DNA of 8,616 nt. Origin: Bacteroidales bacterium (GTDB taxonomy: Bacteria; Bacteroidota; Bacteroidia; Bacteroidales; UBA7960). Below, piece after piece: positions 1 to 6,713 of the stretch (positions within the stretch are counted from its first letter, which is position 1; every line of letters begins with the position of its first letter). The translations under genes were made by a program, and so were the position numbers. A model generated the notes under the pieces. It did no database searches and had not been told where the DNA came from. It saw only the letters and a program-made list of their open reading frames with translations. The stretch lies in assembly GCA_007132865.1 (NCBI GenBank), contig SLNU01000190.1, positions 1 to 8,616 of the forward strand, written 5' to 3'.

Positions 1-86
1 AGGCGGTCTTCGAAGGGAGAATCAGTCTGGAGGAGTTGGCACGTTTCAACGATCAAGACATTGTAAAAACAGAAATAACCACCTGA
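1..86 (+). CDS. hisA: HisA, 3' end only (phosphoribosylformimino-AICAR ribotide isomerase)
   Basis: Partial gene; only the last 27 codons are present, read from base 3 to the TGA at 84-86. The tail contains AVFEGRISLEEL, which resembles the end of the HisA (beta/alpha)8 barrel (usually G-x-A-[IL]-Y-x-G-[RK]-I-x-L-x-E-L). HisA isomerises ProFAR to PRFAR, the substrate of HisF, which starts 2 bp after the HisA stop. The two genes are therefore almost certainly cotranscribed and probably translationally coupled. The call rests on the short C-terminal match plus its position directly before hisF. The active-site residues lie outside the window and cannot be checked. Confidence 0.85.
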   Translation, partial: AVFEGRISLEELARFNDQDIVKTEITT

Positions 87-88
87 GG

Positions 89-844
89 ATGCTTACAAAA
101 AGGATCATCCCCTGCCTGGACATCAAAAACGGGCGAACCGTCAAGGGAGTCACCTTTGGAAACCTACAGGACGCCGGGGACCCGGTAAAGCTGGCCGCGG
201 CCTATTCAGGAAGCGGGGCCGATGAGCTTTGCCTGCTGGATATTACGGCCACCCTGGAGGGACGCACCACCTTCCTGAAGGTGGTGGAGGAAGTAGCTGC
301 CTCCGTGGCCATCCCATTCACCGTCGGGGGCGGCATTTCAAATGAAAAACAGGTCGAAACCCTGCTGTCCAAAGGTGCCGATAAGGTTAGCGTCAACACA
401 GCCGCCATTGCCGATCCGACCTTGCTCAGCCGCCTGGCGGCAGCATTCGGCAACCAGTGCGTGGTGGTAGCCATCGATGCCCGGCTGGGTCCGGATGGAT
501 GGATGGTGGTAAGCCATGCCGGCACCCGTTGGACCACCCTGCCGGCGGTCGAATGGGCAGTGCAGGCCTACGAGATGGGTGCCGGGGAGATCTTGCTCAC
601 CTCATTTACCGCCGACGGCACCCGGCAGGGGTTTTCTCTCGACATCACACGCCAGGTAGGGGAAGCGGTCCCCATCCCCGTGATCGCCTCCGGGGGCGCC
701 GGGACCCCCCAGCACTTCCTGGATGTATTCACCCTGGCCCGGGCTGATGCAGCCCTGGCAGCCGGAATCTTTCATTACGGGCAGGTAAGCATTGCCGAGG
801 TAAAGGAATATTTGAGGGAACACCGGATCCCGGTCAGGATCTGA
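89..844 (+). CDS. hisF: HisF, imidazole glycerol phosphate synthase cyclase subunit
   Basis: 251 residues, normal full length for HisF. With HisH (not in the window) it converts PRFAR plus glutamine-derived ammonia into imidazole glycerol phosphate and AICAR in the cytoplasm. It is a (beta/alpha)8 barrel. The two catalytic aspartates are at the expected places: D11 in [11 protein letters not shown] and D130 in [10 protein letters not shown]. Phosphate-binding motifs TVGGGI (78-83) and IASGGAGT (199-206) are present, as is LLDITA around D51. The second-half loop reads TSFTADGT (171-178): D176 is kept but position 174, Asp in some HisF proteins, is Thr. The ATG at 89 follows the hisA TGA after 2 bp and places D11 correctly, so the start is secure. 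An out-of-frame shadow on the opposite strand is ignored. Confidence 0.97.
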   Translation: MLTKRIIPCLDIKNGRTVKGVTFGNLQDAGDPVKLAAAYSGSGADELCLLDITATLEGRTTFLKVVEEVAASVAIPFTVGGGISNEKQVETLLSKGADKVSVNTAAIADPTLLSRLAAAFGNQCVVVAIDARLGPDGWMVVSHAGTRWTTLPAVEWAVQAYEMGAGEILLTSFTADGTRQGFSLDITRQVGEAVPIPVIASGGAGTPQHFLDVFTLARADAALAAGIFHYGQVSIAEVKEYLREHRIPVRI

Positions 845-851
845 AGGGGAT

Positions 852-887
852 TGCAATCTGGCAGGCCACATCCAGGCCGGAATTGCA
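852..887 (+). other. Possible intercistronic hairpin between hisF and hisIE
   Basis: The 98-bp gap between hisF and hisIE contains TGCAAT (852-857) and its exact reverse complement ATTGCA (882-887). Inside are an imperfect internal loop and a GGC/GCC pairing. The outer arm also lies within an ATTGCAAT palindrome (850-857). No T-run follows, so it is not an obvious intrinsic terminator. It could affect mRNA stability or relative HisIE expression, or be chance. No promoter-like TAnnTTTG box was seen in this gap, so hisIE is probably transcribed with hisF. Confidence 0.2.
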
Positions 888-942
888 CAGGCAACTGATT
901 CCAAACAAGTTAAATGAACCAGAATACAATAAATATACAACG

Positions 943-1674
943 ATGGAAAACACAGCTTTAGACCCCGGAACAATAGATTTCGGAAAGGGTGGCGGACTCC
1001 TGCCCGTCATTGTGCAGGATGCAGCAAGCGGCAAGGTGCTGATGCAGGCCTTTATGGATGCCGACGCACTGGCAGCCACCCAAAACAGCGGGCGGGTCAC
1101 CTTTTTCAGCCGGAGCAAGAAGCGGTTGTGGACCAAGGGCGAAAGCTCAGGCAATTACCTGCAGGTAAAAAATATATTGGCAGACTGTGACCGGGATTGC
1201 CTGCTCGTGCTTGCCGAACCCACGGGCCCGACTTGCCATACCGGCACGGAAAGTTGCTTTGACGGGGAGCAGGCTGCACCGGCCTTTGCAACTACCCATG
1301 CACCCAGCTTTGCACCGACCCCTGAACCAGCCCTTGAACCACCTCCTGCATCCCCGCAAGCAACCGACGATTCTCCCTCCGGCCGTTCCCCGTTCGAATT
1401 TCTTGCCTACCTGGAAAACCTGCTTTCAGAACGAAAGCATGCCGACCCGGAAAAAAGCTATACGGCCCGGTTGCTGGCTGGCGGACCCAAACGGATTGCA
1501 AAAAAACTGGGGGAGGAGGCTGTGGAACTGGCCCTGGAGGCAGAGCACGGCGAACCGGAGCGATTCCGGGAGGAAGCCGCCGACCTGGTCTACCACCTCA
1601 GTGTGTTGCTGGTCTCAAAAGGAGTAAGTTGGAGCGAGGTCATCGCGGAGCTGGAAAAGCGCCACAAGGCCTGA
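943..1674 (+). CDS. hisIE: HisIE, bifunctional phosphoribosyl-AMP cyclohydrolase / phosphoribosyl-ATP pyrophosphatase
   Basis: 243 residues from the ATG at 943. The frame stays open back to a TTG at 883, but ATG 943 puts the conserved DFGKGGGLLPVIVQD near the N-terminus as in the family. HisI domain, about 10-108: SRSKKRLWTKGESSGN (56-71), then DCDRD with metal-site Asp 81, 83, 85 and Zn-ligand Cys82, and GPTCHTGTESCF with Zn ligands Cys98 and Cys105. HisE domain, about 150-243: GEEAVE (190-195) and EEAADLVYHL (210-219), the acidic residues of the MazG-like PRA-PH fold. The enzyme removes pyrophosphate from PR-ATP and opens the adenine ring of PR-AMP. Oddity: the domains are joined by a Pro/Ala-rich linker of about 42 residues (108-149) containing a degenerate 8-residue repeat. 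Last visible gene of the his operon; it converges on the DUF255 gene. Confidence 0.96.
   Translation: MENTALDPGTIDFGKGGGLLPVIVQDAASGKVLMQAFMDADALAATQNSGRVTFFSRSKKRLWTKGESSGNYLQVKNILADCDRDCLLVLAEPTGPTCHTGTESCFDGEQAAPAFATTHAPSFAPTPEPALEPPPASPQATDDSPSGRSPFEFLAYLENLLSERKHADPEKSYTARLLAGGPKRIAKKLGEEAVELALEAEHGEPERFREEAADLVYHLSVLLVSKGVSWSEVIAELEKRHKA
1279..1350 (+). repeat. Degenerate 3 x 24-bp in-frame repeat encoding the HisIE linker
   Basis: Three consecutive 24-bp units (1279-1302, 1303-1326, 1327-1350) encode 8-residue units of the pattern P-[AS]-[FL]-[AE]-[TP]-[TP]-[HP]-[AE], residues 113-136 of HisIE. Aligned by eye over 21 bp, the block at 1284-1304 and the block at 1308-1328 match at 17 positions. 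The third unit is more diverged, at about 14 of 21. Units differ by substitutions only and stay in frame, as expected for an old slippage-type expansion in a flexible linker. Confidence 0.6.
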
Positions 1675-1682
1675 AGCGATAT

Positions 1683-1725
1683 TGGCCGATAACCAGGCCA
1701 GCCGAACCAGCCGGATTACCCGGCT
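1683..1725. terminator. Two small hairpins at the hisIE / DUF255 convergent junction
   Basis: The 41-bp gap between convergent stop codons, and the last codons of the minus-strand gene, hold two perfect inverted repeats. The first is TGGCC (1683-1687) with GGCCA (1696-1700), loop 8. The second is AGCCGG (1709-1714) with CCGGCT (1720-1725), loop 5. The second overlaps the TAA stop of the DUF255 gene. Neither is followed by a clear T-tract on either strand, so they are only weak candidates for bidirectional termination or 3'-end protection. Confidence 0.3.
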
Positions 1726-3797
1726 TTCACGCCAAGCTGCTGAAGGGCCTCCCGGACCGTATCGACGGGTTGCTTGCAGACCCCCATGCTGCATATATAT
1801 ATTCTGGTCTTCCCTTCCTTGAATCGTTGCGCAAAAACAGGCAAAGCATTGTCTGACCCGGTGGAAGCCGCAAGCAAGGTCCCCGGCAAATATTTTTCGG
1901 ATAGGTCTGCCAAATATTCCCCGGCTTTTTCCCCGGCGATCACCACGGTATGGAAGGGATACACATGATCCGCCAGCAGACTGGCCCAATTTGCAAAACT
2001 TGCACTAAACTGATTTAGCCTCGGACTGATGTCTTCCAGCATCCGGGCGCTGCGCTTCACCCATTCCGGTTTTTCAAACAACATTCCCAGCTGCAGCAGG
2101 TTGTGGGCCATTACGCTGTTGGAGGCCGGGATGACATTGTCATGTATCTCAAAGGATGGTGCGGCCAGGGATTCTGATCCATCCGACGAAAATGAGAACA
2201 AATTGGTTCCGGGCGGGGAAAAATGCTTTTCTGCATAAACCGCAAGGTCCCTGGCTGCCAGAATGAACTCCTGCTGCATGGTGACTTCGTAAAGGCGTAT
2301 CAGGGCCTGGCAAAGCAGCGCATGGTCTTCGAGAAATGCGTCAATGGATGGCTGGGTGCCGTCCAGTTTGCGGTACAGGCGTCCCTGGTCATCCCTTGCA
2401 TTTGACAGGATAAACCGGGCGGCATGCATGGCCCTTTCCAGGAAAACCGGGTCATGGAAGGCGGCATAGGCATCCGACAGGGCTTTGATCATCAGGGCAT
2501 TCCAGGAAACGATGACCTTGTTGTCGAGTGCGGGCCGAATGCGTTTCTCCCTGGCCTCCCAAAGCTTTTGCCTGGCTTGCTGCAGCATGGTCTGAAAAGA
2601 TGCGGGATCCATGCCCTCCCTTTCTGCAAAGGCTTCCGGGGACCATTTGCGCATAAGCACATTCAAGCCCTTTTCCCAGAATCCCTTTTCCCCCACCTGG
2701 AAATATTTCCTGATCAGCGGGGCGGTCTTCCCCTTGACCTGATGCGTATCCCCAAGGGTTTCATCCGTGTCCCCAAGGACTTCGTCCAGTTCCTGTTGGG
2801 TCCATACATAAAATTTCCCTTCCACCCCTTCTGAATCCGCATCCAGTGCCGAGTAAAACATGCCGTCGCCAGAAGTAAGCTCCCGGTTTACAAAGCTTAT
2901 GGTTTCATACACCACCTCCCGGTACAGGGGGTCGCCCGTCACCTGCCAGGCCATGGAATACAGGGAGATCAGCTGGGCATTGTCGTACAGCATTTTTTCA
3001 AAATGAGGAATTCGCCACTGATCGTCAGTAGCATAGCGGGCAAACCCACCACCAAGCTGGTCATAGATACCACCCATGGCCATTTTTTCCAGGCTGAGCC
3101 TGCACAACTCCAGTGCTCCCGGCTCCCGTTCCATTGCATGGTATTGCAGCAGGAAGGGATACAGCACCGGCAGCGGGAACTTGGGCGCTCCCATGGTCCC
3201 GCCTTCCTTCGGGTCGATTCCTTGCAGCATATTCCTGTAAATGGCCTGTACCCCGGTTTTGGAAAAGCCTTGTTCCCCTTTGGCCGGGGCAATAAATCCA
3301 TTGGAGGCGATCCCCTTTGTCAGGCGGTCTGCCTGTTCCTCCACATCCGCATACTTTTCACGGAATAGTCCGGCCACCTGCACAAGGATTCCCTTCCATT
3401 GTTCCTGCGGGAAATAGGTCCCGCCCCAAAACGGCCTTCCGTCCGGAAGCGCAAAGCAGTTCAGTGGCCATCCTCCCTGTCCGCCAACCAGCTGTACCGC
3501 ATCCATATAAAGGTGGTCCACATCGGGGCGCTCTTCCCGGTCCACTTTGATACAGACAAAATGTGCATTCATGATCCGGGCCACCTCCTGGTCCTCAAAA
3601 CTCTCGCGCTCCATCACGTGGCACCAGTGGCATGCAGAATAGCCAATGCTGACCAGCAGGGGTTTGTTTTCCTGTTTCGCCTTGCGCAAGGCCTCTTCAC
3701 CCCACGGGTACCAGTCCACAGGATTGCCGGCATGCTGAAGCAGATACGGACTGGTCTGACCTGTTAAATGGTTTCCGCCTGTTTGTTTGCTGTTCAT
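1716..3797 (-). CDS. DUF255 / YyaL-type protein (thioredoxin-like domain plus alpha/alpha-barrel; SPATA20 homologue)
   Basis: 693 residues, full length for the family. The N-terminal thioredoxin-like domain (about 10-165) starts with the hallmark [17 protein letters not shown] (16-32). It carries a CHWC pair (C56, C59) in SACHWCHVM, then [10 protein letters not shown] (85-94) and GGWPLN (108-113). The rest is a helical six-hairpin glycosidase-like barrel: [14 protein letters not shown] (242-255), [10 protein letters not shown] (266-275) and [18 protein letters not shown] (315-332). The C-terminal [12 protein letters not shown] fits the family's closing Cys motif. The biochemical role is not established; a redox or N-acylglucosamine-epimerase-like activity is only suggested by fold. 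No signal peptide, so cytoplasmic. ATG 3797 precedes the conserved N-terminus by 15 residues. It lies 51 bp downstream of the SDR gene on the same strand and is probably cotranscribed with it. Residues 338-351 contain a 7-residue duplication. Confidence 0.93.
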   Translation of the reverse strand: MNSKQTGGNHLTGQTSPYLLQHAGNPVDWYPWGEEALRKAKQENKPLLVSIGYSACHWCHVMERESFEDQEVARIMNAHFVCIKVDREERPDVDHLYMDAVQLVGGQGGWPLNCFALPDGRPFWGGTYFPQEQWKGILVQVAGLFREKYADVEEQADRLTKGIASNGFIAPAKGEQGFSKTGVQAIYRNMLQGIDPKEGGTMGAPKFPLPVLYPFLLQYHAMEREPGALELCRLSLEKMAMGGIYDQLGGGFARYATDDQWRIPHFEKMLYDNAQLISLYSMAWQVTGDPLYREVVYETISFVNRELTSGDGMFYSALDADSEGVEGKFYVWTQQELDEVLGDTDETLGDTHQVKGKTAPLIRKYFQVGEKGFWEKGLNVLMRKWSPEAFAEREGMDPASFQTMLQQARQKLWEAREKRIRPALDNKVIVSWNALMIKALSDAYAAFHDPVFLERAMHAARFILSNARDDQGRLYRKLDGTQPSIDAFLEDHALLCQALIRLYEVTMQQEFILAARDLAVYAEKHFSPPGTNLFSFSSDGSESLAAPSFEIHDNVIPASNSVMAHNLLQLGMLFEKPEWVKRSARMLEDISPRLNQFSASFANWASLLADHVYPFHTVVIAGEKAGEYLADLSEKYLPGTLLAASTGSDNALPVFAQRFKEGKTRIYICSMGVCKQPVDTVREALQQLGVKAG
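2746..2787 (-). repeat. 2 x 21-bp in-frame tandem duplication inside the DUF255 gene
   Basis: Two adjacent 21-bp units (2746-2766 and 2767-2787) match at 17 of 21 positions by eye. On the coding strand they encode DEVLGDT followed by DETLGDT (residues 338-351). They sit between the VWTQQEL stretch and the [18 protein letters not shown] block, an acidic surface-loop position in the helical domain. The reading frame is preserved, so this looks like a tolerated local duplication. Confidence 0.7.
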
Positions 3798-3848
3798 AAA
3801 ATCTTTCCGATTTACTCACGTGTTTCAGGGTGATTATCAACGCATTCC

Positions 3849-4685
3849 TTACTGATTCCCTACGTATTCCATGCTGACCGCCCATAATTTTTCCGCTTTG
3901 CCATCATCCCTTGCTGCTGCAGAGGGGGTTTTGATTCGCTTTTTTGCAAAATAGGCCCCGTTGATGTGTTCGACCTCGGAGGAGGCCGCCAGGTAGAGAC
4001 TGGTCTGCGCTCCTTCCTGGGTGCTAAGCATCACAGGGCTAATCAAACCCATCATCCAGCCCGGGAAGCCGTTAAAAAGGCTGGTCTGCACAAAGCCGGG
4101 GTGGAGGCTGTTGGCGGTGGCTTTGCTGCCATTCAACTTCTTTGACAACTGCCGGGTGAAAAGGATATTGGCCAGCTTGCTCTGGGAGTAAGCGCGGATA
4201 TGGTTCCACTTTTTTTTCCCTTCCAGGTCTGAAAAATTCATCTTCCCCGCACGGTGGGCATTGCTTGACACATTGATAATCCTTCCGCCCGGAGAAGCCT
4301 TCACCGCATCCAGCAATAAATTGGTGAGCAGGAAGGGGGCCAGGTGGTTCACCGCAAAAACCCTTTCAACGCCATCCCGGGAAACCGACCGCTTCGTATC
4401 CCATATCCCGGCATTGTTGATGAGCACATCCAGCCGGTCGTACTGTTTTAAAAAAGCCGCGGCAAAATCCCTGATGGAAGCCATCGATTCCAGGTCACAC
4501 TCGAACAGGACGGCTTTCCCGTTGCCGGTCAATGCATGTATCTCCTCCAGCAGGGCCTCCCCTTTTTTCATGTTACGGACAGGCAGCACCACCTTCAGCC
4601 CCATCCTGGCAAGCTCCAGGGCGGTTTCCCTGCCAATGCCGGAAGTAGCGCCCGTAACCATGCAAATTCTTTTGTCGTTTCCCAT
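3849..4685 (-). CDS. Short-chain dehydrogenase/reductase, retinol-dehydrogenase-like
   Basis: 278 residues with a complete classical SDR core. The Rossmann cofactor motif TGATSGIG spans 11-18. Arg37 in PVRN suggests an NADP(H) preference, by analogy with related SDRs. NNAG is at 90-93, the structural Asn is N113 in AVNHLAPF, the catalytic Ser lies in INVSS (137-141), and Y166/K170 are in YSQSK. After LHPGFVQT (194-201) the C-terminal part (NGAYFAKKR, then EKLWAVSMEY) matches the RDH11-14/WWOX-like subgroup. The natural substrate cannot be read from sequence; these proteins reduce varied ketones, aldehydes or retinoids. No signal peptide or clear membrane segment. Start ATG 4685 is preceded by an A-rich leader without a strong Shine-Dalgarno. 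It is first in a leftward pair with the DUF255 gene and divergent from the metallophosphoesterase gene. Function beyond oxidoreductase is unknown. Confidence 0.92.
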   Translation of the reverse strand: MGNDKRICMVTGATSGIGRETALELARMGLKVVLPVRNMKKGEALLEEIHALTGNGKAVLFECDLESMASIRDFAAAFLKQYDRLDVLINNAGIWDTKRSVSRDGVERVFAVNHLAPFLLTNLLLDAVKASPGGRIINVSSNAHRAGKMNFSDLEGKKKWNHIRAYSQSKLANILFTRQLSKKLNGSKATANSLHPGFVQTSLFNGFPGWMMGLISPVMLSTQEGAQTSLYLAASSEVEHINGAYFAKKRIKTPSAAARDDGKAEKLWAVSMEYVGNQ

Positions 4686-4788
4686 GCTTGTGTTTTTAAT
4701 TTATTCCTGATCCGGTCTCGTCATTTGTCAGCAACCCGGTACCATAGAACCATGCAGGTCGGATGATTGTTCAAAATTTGCGTCAGAA

Positions 4789-4796
4789 CAAATTTA
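4789..4796 (-). promoter_or_regulatory. Possible Bacteroidota-type -7 box upstream of the SDR gene
   Basis: Read on the minus strand, 4796-4789 is TAAATTTG, a full match to the Bacteroidota sigma-ABfr -7 consensus TAnnTTTG. It lies about 104 bp upstream of the SDR start codon. No convincing TTTG -33 element is found 18-21 bp further upstream; the nearest is CTTC at 4818-4815. This is therefore a half-match that could occur by chance. Confidence 0.28.
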
Positions 4797-4882
4797 TGCC
4801 AGTATGTGTTAACTGAAGGTGCCAGTCCACATCGTCTGCCAGGAAGGTTGCGCGGTTGACGGAACGGCAAAATTAATCACCC

Positions 4883-6046
4883 ATGAGCAGAACAATGGCA
4901 TTTTTAATATTCTTTTCAATCGTCATCGGAATCTATTTTCTGGCGAATTTATATGTTTATGTACGCGGACTGCAGGCCATCCCGGCCGGCAGCCCCCTTC
5001 GTCCATGGTACCAATGGGGATTCTGGACCATCGCCGCCTTTTATGTCGCGGGCCGGTTCCTCGAAAAAGCTTACATCAGCTATGCCAGCGACCTGTTCAT
5101 CTGGGCCGGATCGATCTGGCTGGCCGCCCTCCTGTACTTCTTCCTGCTGGTGCTCTTCCTGGATCTGCTTCGGATGATAAACCACCTCCTACCCTTTTTC
5201 CCGGGCTGGCTGACCACCAATATGGAAAAAACAAGGCTGGTTATGCTTGTCGTAAGTGTGGTATCGGTGATTGGATTGGTCGCCGGAGGCTTCATCAATG
5301 CCCGGAATCCCAGGGTTAACACCCTGGAGGTGTATATCCCGAAAAAAGCTGGGGACATGCAGGAGATTCGTGCCGTGGTCATGTCTGACATCCACCTGGG
5401 CACACTGGTCGGCAATGGCTTTTTTGACCGTGTCGTACGTAAGGTGAAGCGCCTGAACCCCGACATCATCCTGCTGCCGGGAGACATTCTCGATGAAGAC
5501 CTGGAGCCTGTGCTCAGGCAGAATATAGGTGAAACCCTCAGGCAGCTCACGGCACCCCTCGGGGTGTATGCCATCATGGGCAACCATGAGCATATCGGGG
5601 GGTCTGCCAATGCATATGCCTACCTGAGTGACCATGGAATAATGGTACTCCGTGACAGCGTGGTGAAAATAAACGGGGGGTTTTACCTGGTTGGCAGGGA
5701 GGACCGTGACAAACCACGATTCAGCGGGCAGGAGCGGAGCTCCCTGGAGGCACTGCTTGAACAGGTGGACATGCAGTATCCTGTCATTTTGATGGACCAT
5801 CAGCCATTCTACCTGGAGAAGGCTGCTGCGCTGGGGGTGGACCTGCAGCTTTCCGGACATACGCATCACGGACAGCTCTGGCCCTTCAACCTGATCACCA
5901 ATGCCATGTATACTGTCAGCCGGGGCTACGCCAGAATCGGAGACATGCATGCCTACGTGAGCAACGGGGTGGGCACCTGGGGTCCGCCAGTACGCATCGG
6001 CAACCGTCCGGAGATCGTCCAGCTGCACATACGATTTGAACCTTAA
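4883..6046 (+). CDS. Membrane-anchored calcineurin-like metallophosphoesterase
   Basis: 387 residues. The N-terminal third is hydrophobic, with likely membrane segments near 6-26, 46-60, 72-96 and 118-138. The soluble phosphoesterase domain (about 160-387) carries the full dinuclear metal-site set: SDIHLG (D169, H171), PGDILDED (D201), MGNHEH (N234, H235), MDHQP (H306) and SGHTHHGQLWP (H326, H328). This order and the multi-pass N-terminus match the YkuE/YkoQ-like group of membrane metallophosphoesterases. Some members act on lipid-linked or envelope phosphates; the substrate here is unknown. The start at 4883 begins just before the first hydrophobic helix; an alternative ATG lies four codons later. 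No strong Shine-Dalgarno and no clear promoter were found in the 197-bp divergent spacer. The stop is 10 bp from the convergent stop of the 87-residue gene. It appears monocistronic. Confidence 0.92.
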   Translation: MSRTMAFLIFFSIVIGIYFLANLYVYVRGLQAIPAGSPLRPWYQWGFWTIAAFYVAGRFLEKAYISYASDLFIWAGSIWLAALLYFFLLVLFLDLLRMINHLLPFFPGWLTTNMEKTRLVMLVVSVVSVIGLVAGGFINARNPRVNTLEVYIPKKAGDMQEIRAVVMSDIHLGTLVGNGFFDRVVRKVKRLNPDIILLPGDILDEDLEPVLRQNIGETLRQLTAPLGVYAIMGNHEHIGGSANAYAYLSDHGIMVLRDSVVKINGGFYLVGREDRDKPRFSGQERSSLEALLEQVDMQYPVILMDHQPFYLEKAAALGVDLQLSGHTHHGQLWPFNLITNAMYTVSRGYARIGDMHAYVSNGVGTWGPPVRIGNRPEIVQLHIRFEP

Positions 6047-6056
6047 GAATTTGGTT

Positions 6057-6320
6057 TTACTCCCGGGAGGCCGCAGATTTCTTCTTTTTCCCGAATACCC
6101 AGGAGAATGCCTGGCCCATCCTGGAAAAAACATTCCGGGAAATGGCAAAGCCCTGAGAAAAACGGGAAAAGAAGGTGGTAAGGGTCACAAACCCCTGTAT
6201 AGCATTCAGGCTGGCCACCATGCGATTCTCTGCCAGCAGCATTTCATAGCGCAGGCGGGCCTTTTCAAGCTTGATGTCCTGAAAATTACGAATGTGTCTG
6301 AATTGTTTAAGATCGATCAT
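6057..6320 (-). CDS. Unrecognised 87-residue basic, Phe-rich protein, last gene of the YtxH operon
   Basis: I do not recognise a named family from sequence. The N-terminal third (about 1-33) is a charged probable helix rich in Lys, Arg, Glu and Asp. From residue 32 to 86 there is not one Asp or Glu. This part holds a weakly hydrophobic stretch (about 41-60), eight Phe and a Trp, and ends in a lysine run FGKKKK (76-81). Such a layout suggests a peripheral or single-pass inner-membrane protein with a basic cytoplasmic tail. The gene begins 3 bp after the TAG of the holin-family gene, so coupled translation is very likely. In architecture (charged helix, short hydrophobic part, aromatic-basic tail, third after a YqjE-like gene) it recalls enterobacterial YqjK. 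That is analogy, not shown homology. The tight operon position supports a real gene. Confidence 0.78.
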   Translation of the reverse strand: MIDLKQFRHIRNFQDIKLEKARLRYEMLLAENRMVASLNAIQGFVTLTTFFSRFSQGFAISRNVFSRMGQAFSWVFGKKKKSAASRE

Positions 6321-6323
6321 ACA

Positions 6324-6695
6324 CTATTTTTCATCAGCATCTTCGTCCTCCTGAAAGAAGACTTCGGCCAGCGACCGGATGATAAAAGGTCCAAATATCC
6401 TGCTCCTGAAAATGATAAGTACCAAGGCAAGAAGCAGGTAAAAAGCCCCGGTGATTAACAAGCCCAGCACCTGGCTTTCAAGTAGGTTTCCAATATAAAC
6501 CGACCCCGCCCCGGACAAGAATAGCAGGGCGATGAGCAGGACAACAATAATGACCCCATTGCCCAGGAATGCGGTAAGCAGCCTCACAGCCTTCTCGAAT
6601 GCCAGCAGGCCGTAGTAAGACAATTTTGTATCCAGGTACTTTCGCAAACTTTCTTGCAACCCGGATATGTGTTCAAGCAAGGATTTTCCGTCCAT
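6324..6695 (-). CDS. Phage-holin-superfamily (YqjE-like) small membrane protein
   Basis: 123 residues from ATG 6695; a TTG one codon earlier is possible but less likely. The first 35 residues form an amphipathic helix (LLEHISGLQESLRKYLDTKL). Two strongly hydrophobic segments follow at about 47-64 and 76-97, then a short helix with FRSRIFGPF and a strongly acidic tail, EDEDADEK. This is the layout of the Phage_holin_3_6/YqjE-type family, found in many bacterial chromosomes and not indicative of a prophage. It is the middle gene of a tight trio: 18 bp after the ytxH stop, with AGGT close before the ATG, and 3 bp before the 87-residue gene. It probably resides in the inner membrane with the YtxH protein. 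Precise function is unknown. Confidence 0.85.
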   Translation of the reverse strand: MDGKSLLEHISGLQESLRKYLDTKLSYYGLLAFEKAVRLLTAFLGNGVIIVVLLIALLFLSGAGSVYIGNLLESQVLGLLITGAFYLLLALVLIIFRSRIFGPFIIRSLAEVFFQEDEDADEK

Positions 6696-6713
6696 CAAAC
6701 CTGCATTAAATGC

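Noticed and set aside
4686..4882. Search for a promoter of the metallophosphoesterase gene on the plus strand
   Set aside because: No TAnnTTTG box with a suitably spaced TTTG was found on the plus strand, so no feature is claimed.
4819..5319. 166-codon plus-strand frame overlapping the start of the metallophosphoesterase gene
   Set aside because: It begins at a GTG and runs out of frame with the conserved protein. Its translation has no coherent domain.
5189..6148. 319-codon open frame on the minus strand opposite the metallophosphoesterase gene
   Set aside because: It lies antisense to a gene with a complete metal-site motif set, and its translation shows no recognisable domain. It is a composition-driven shadow.
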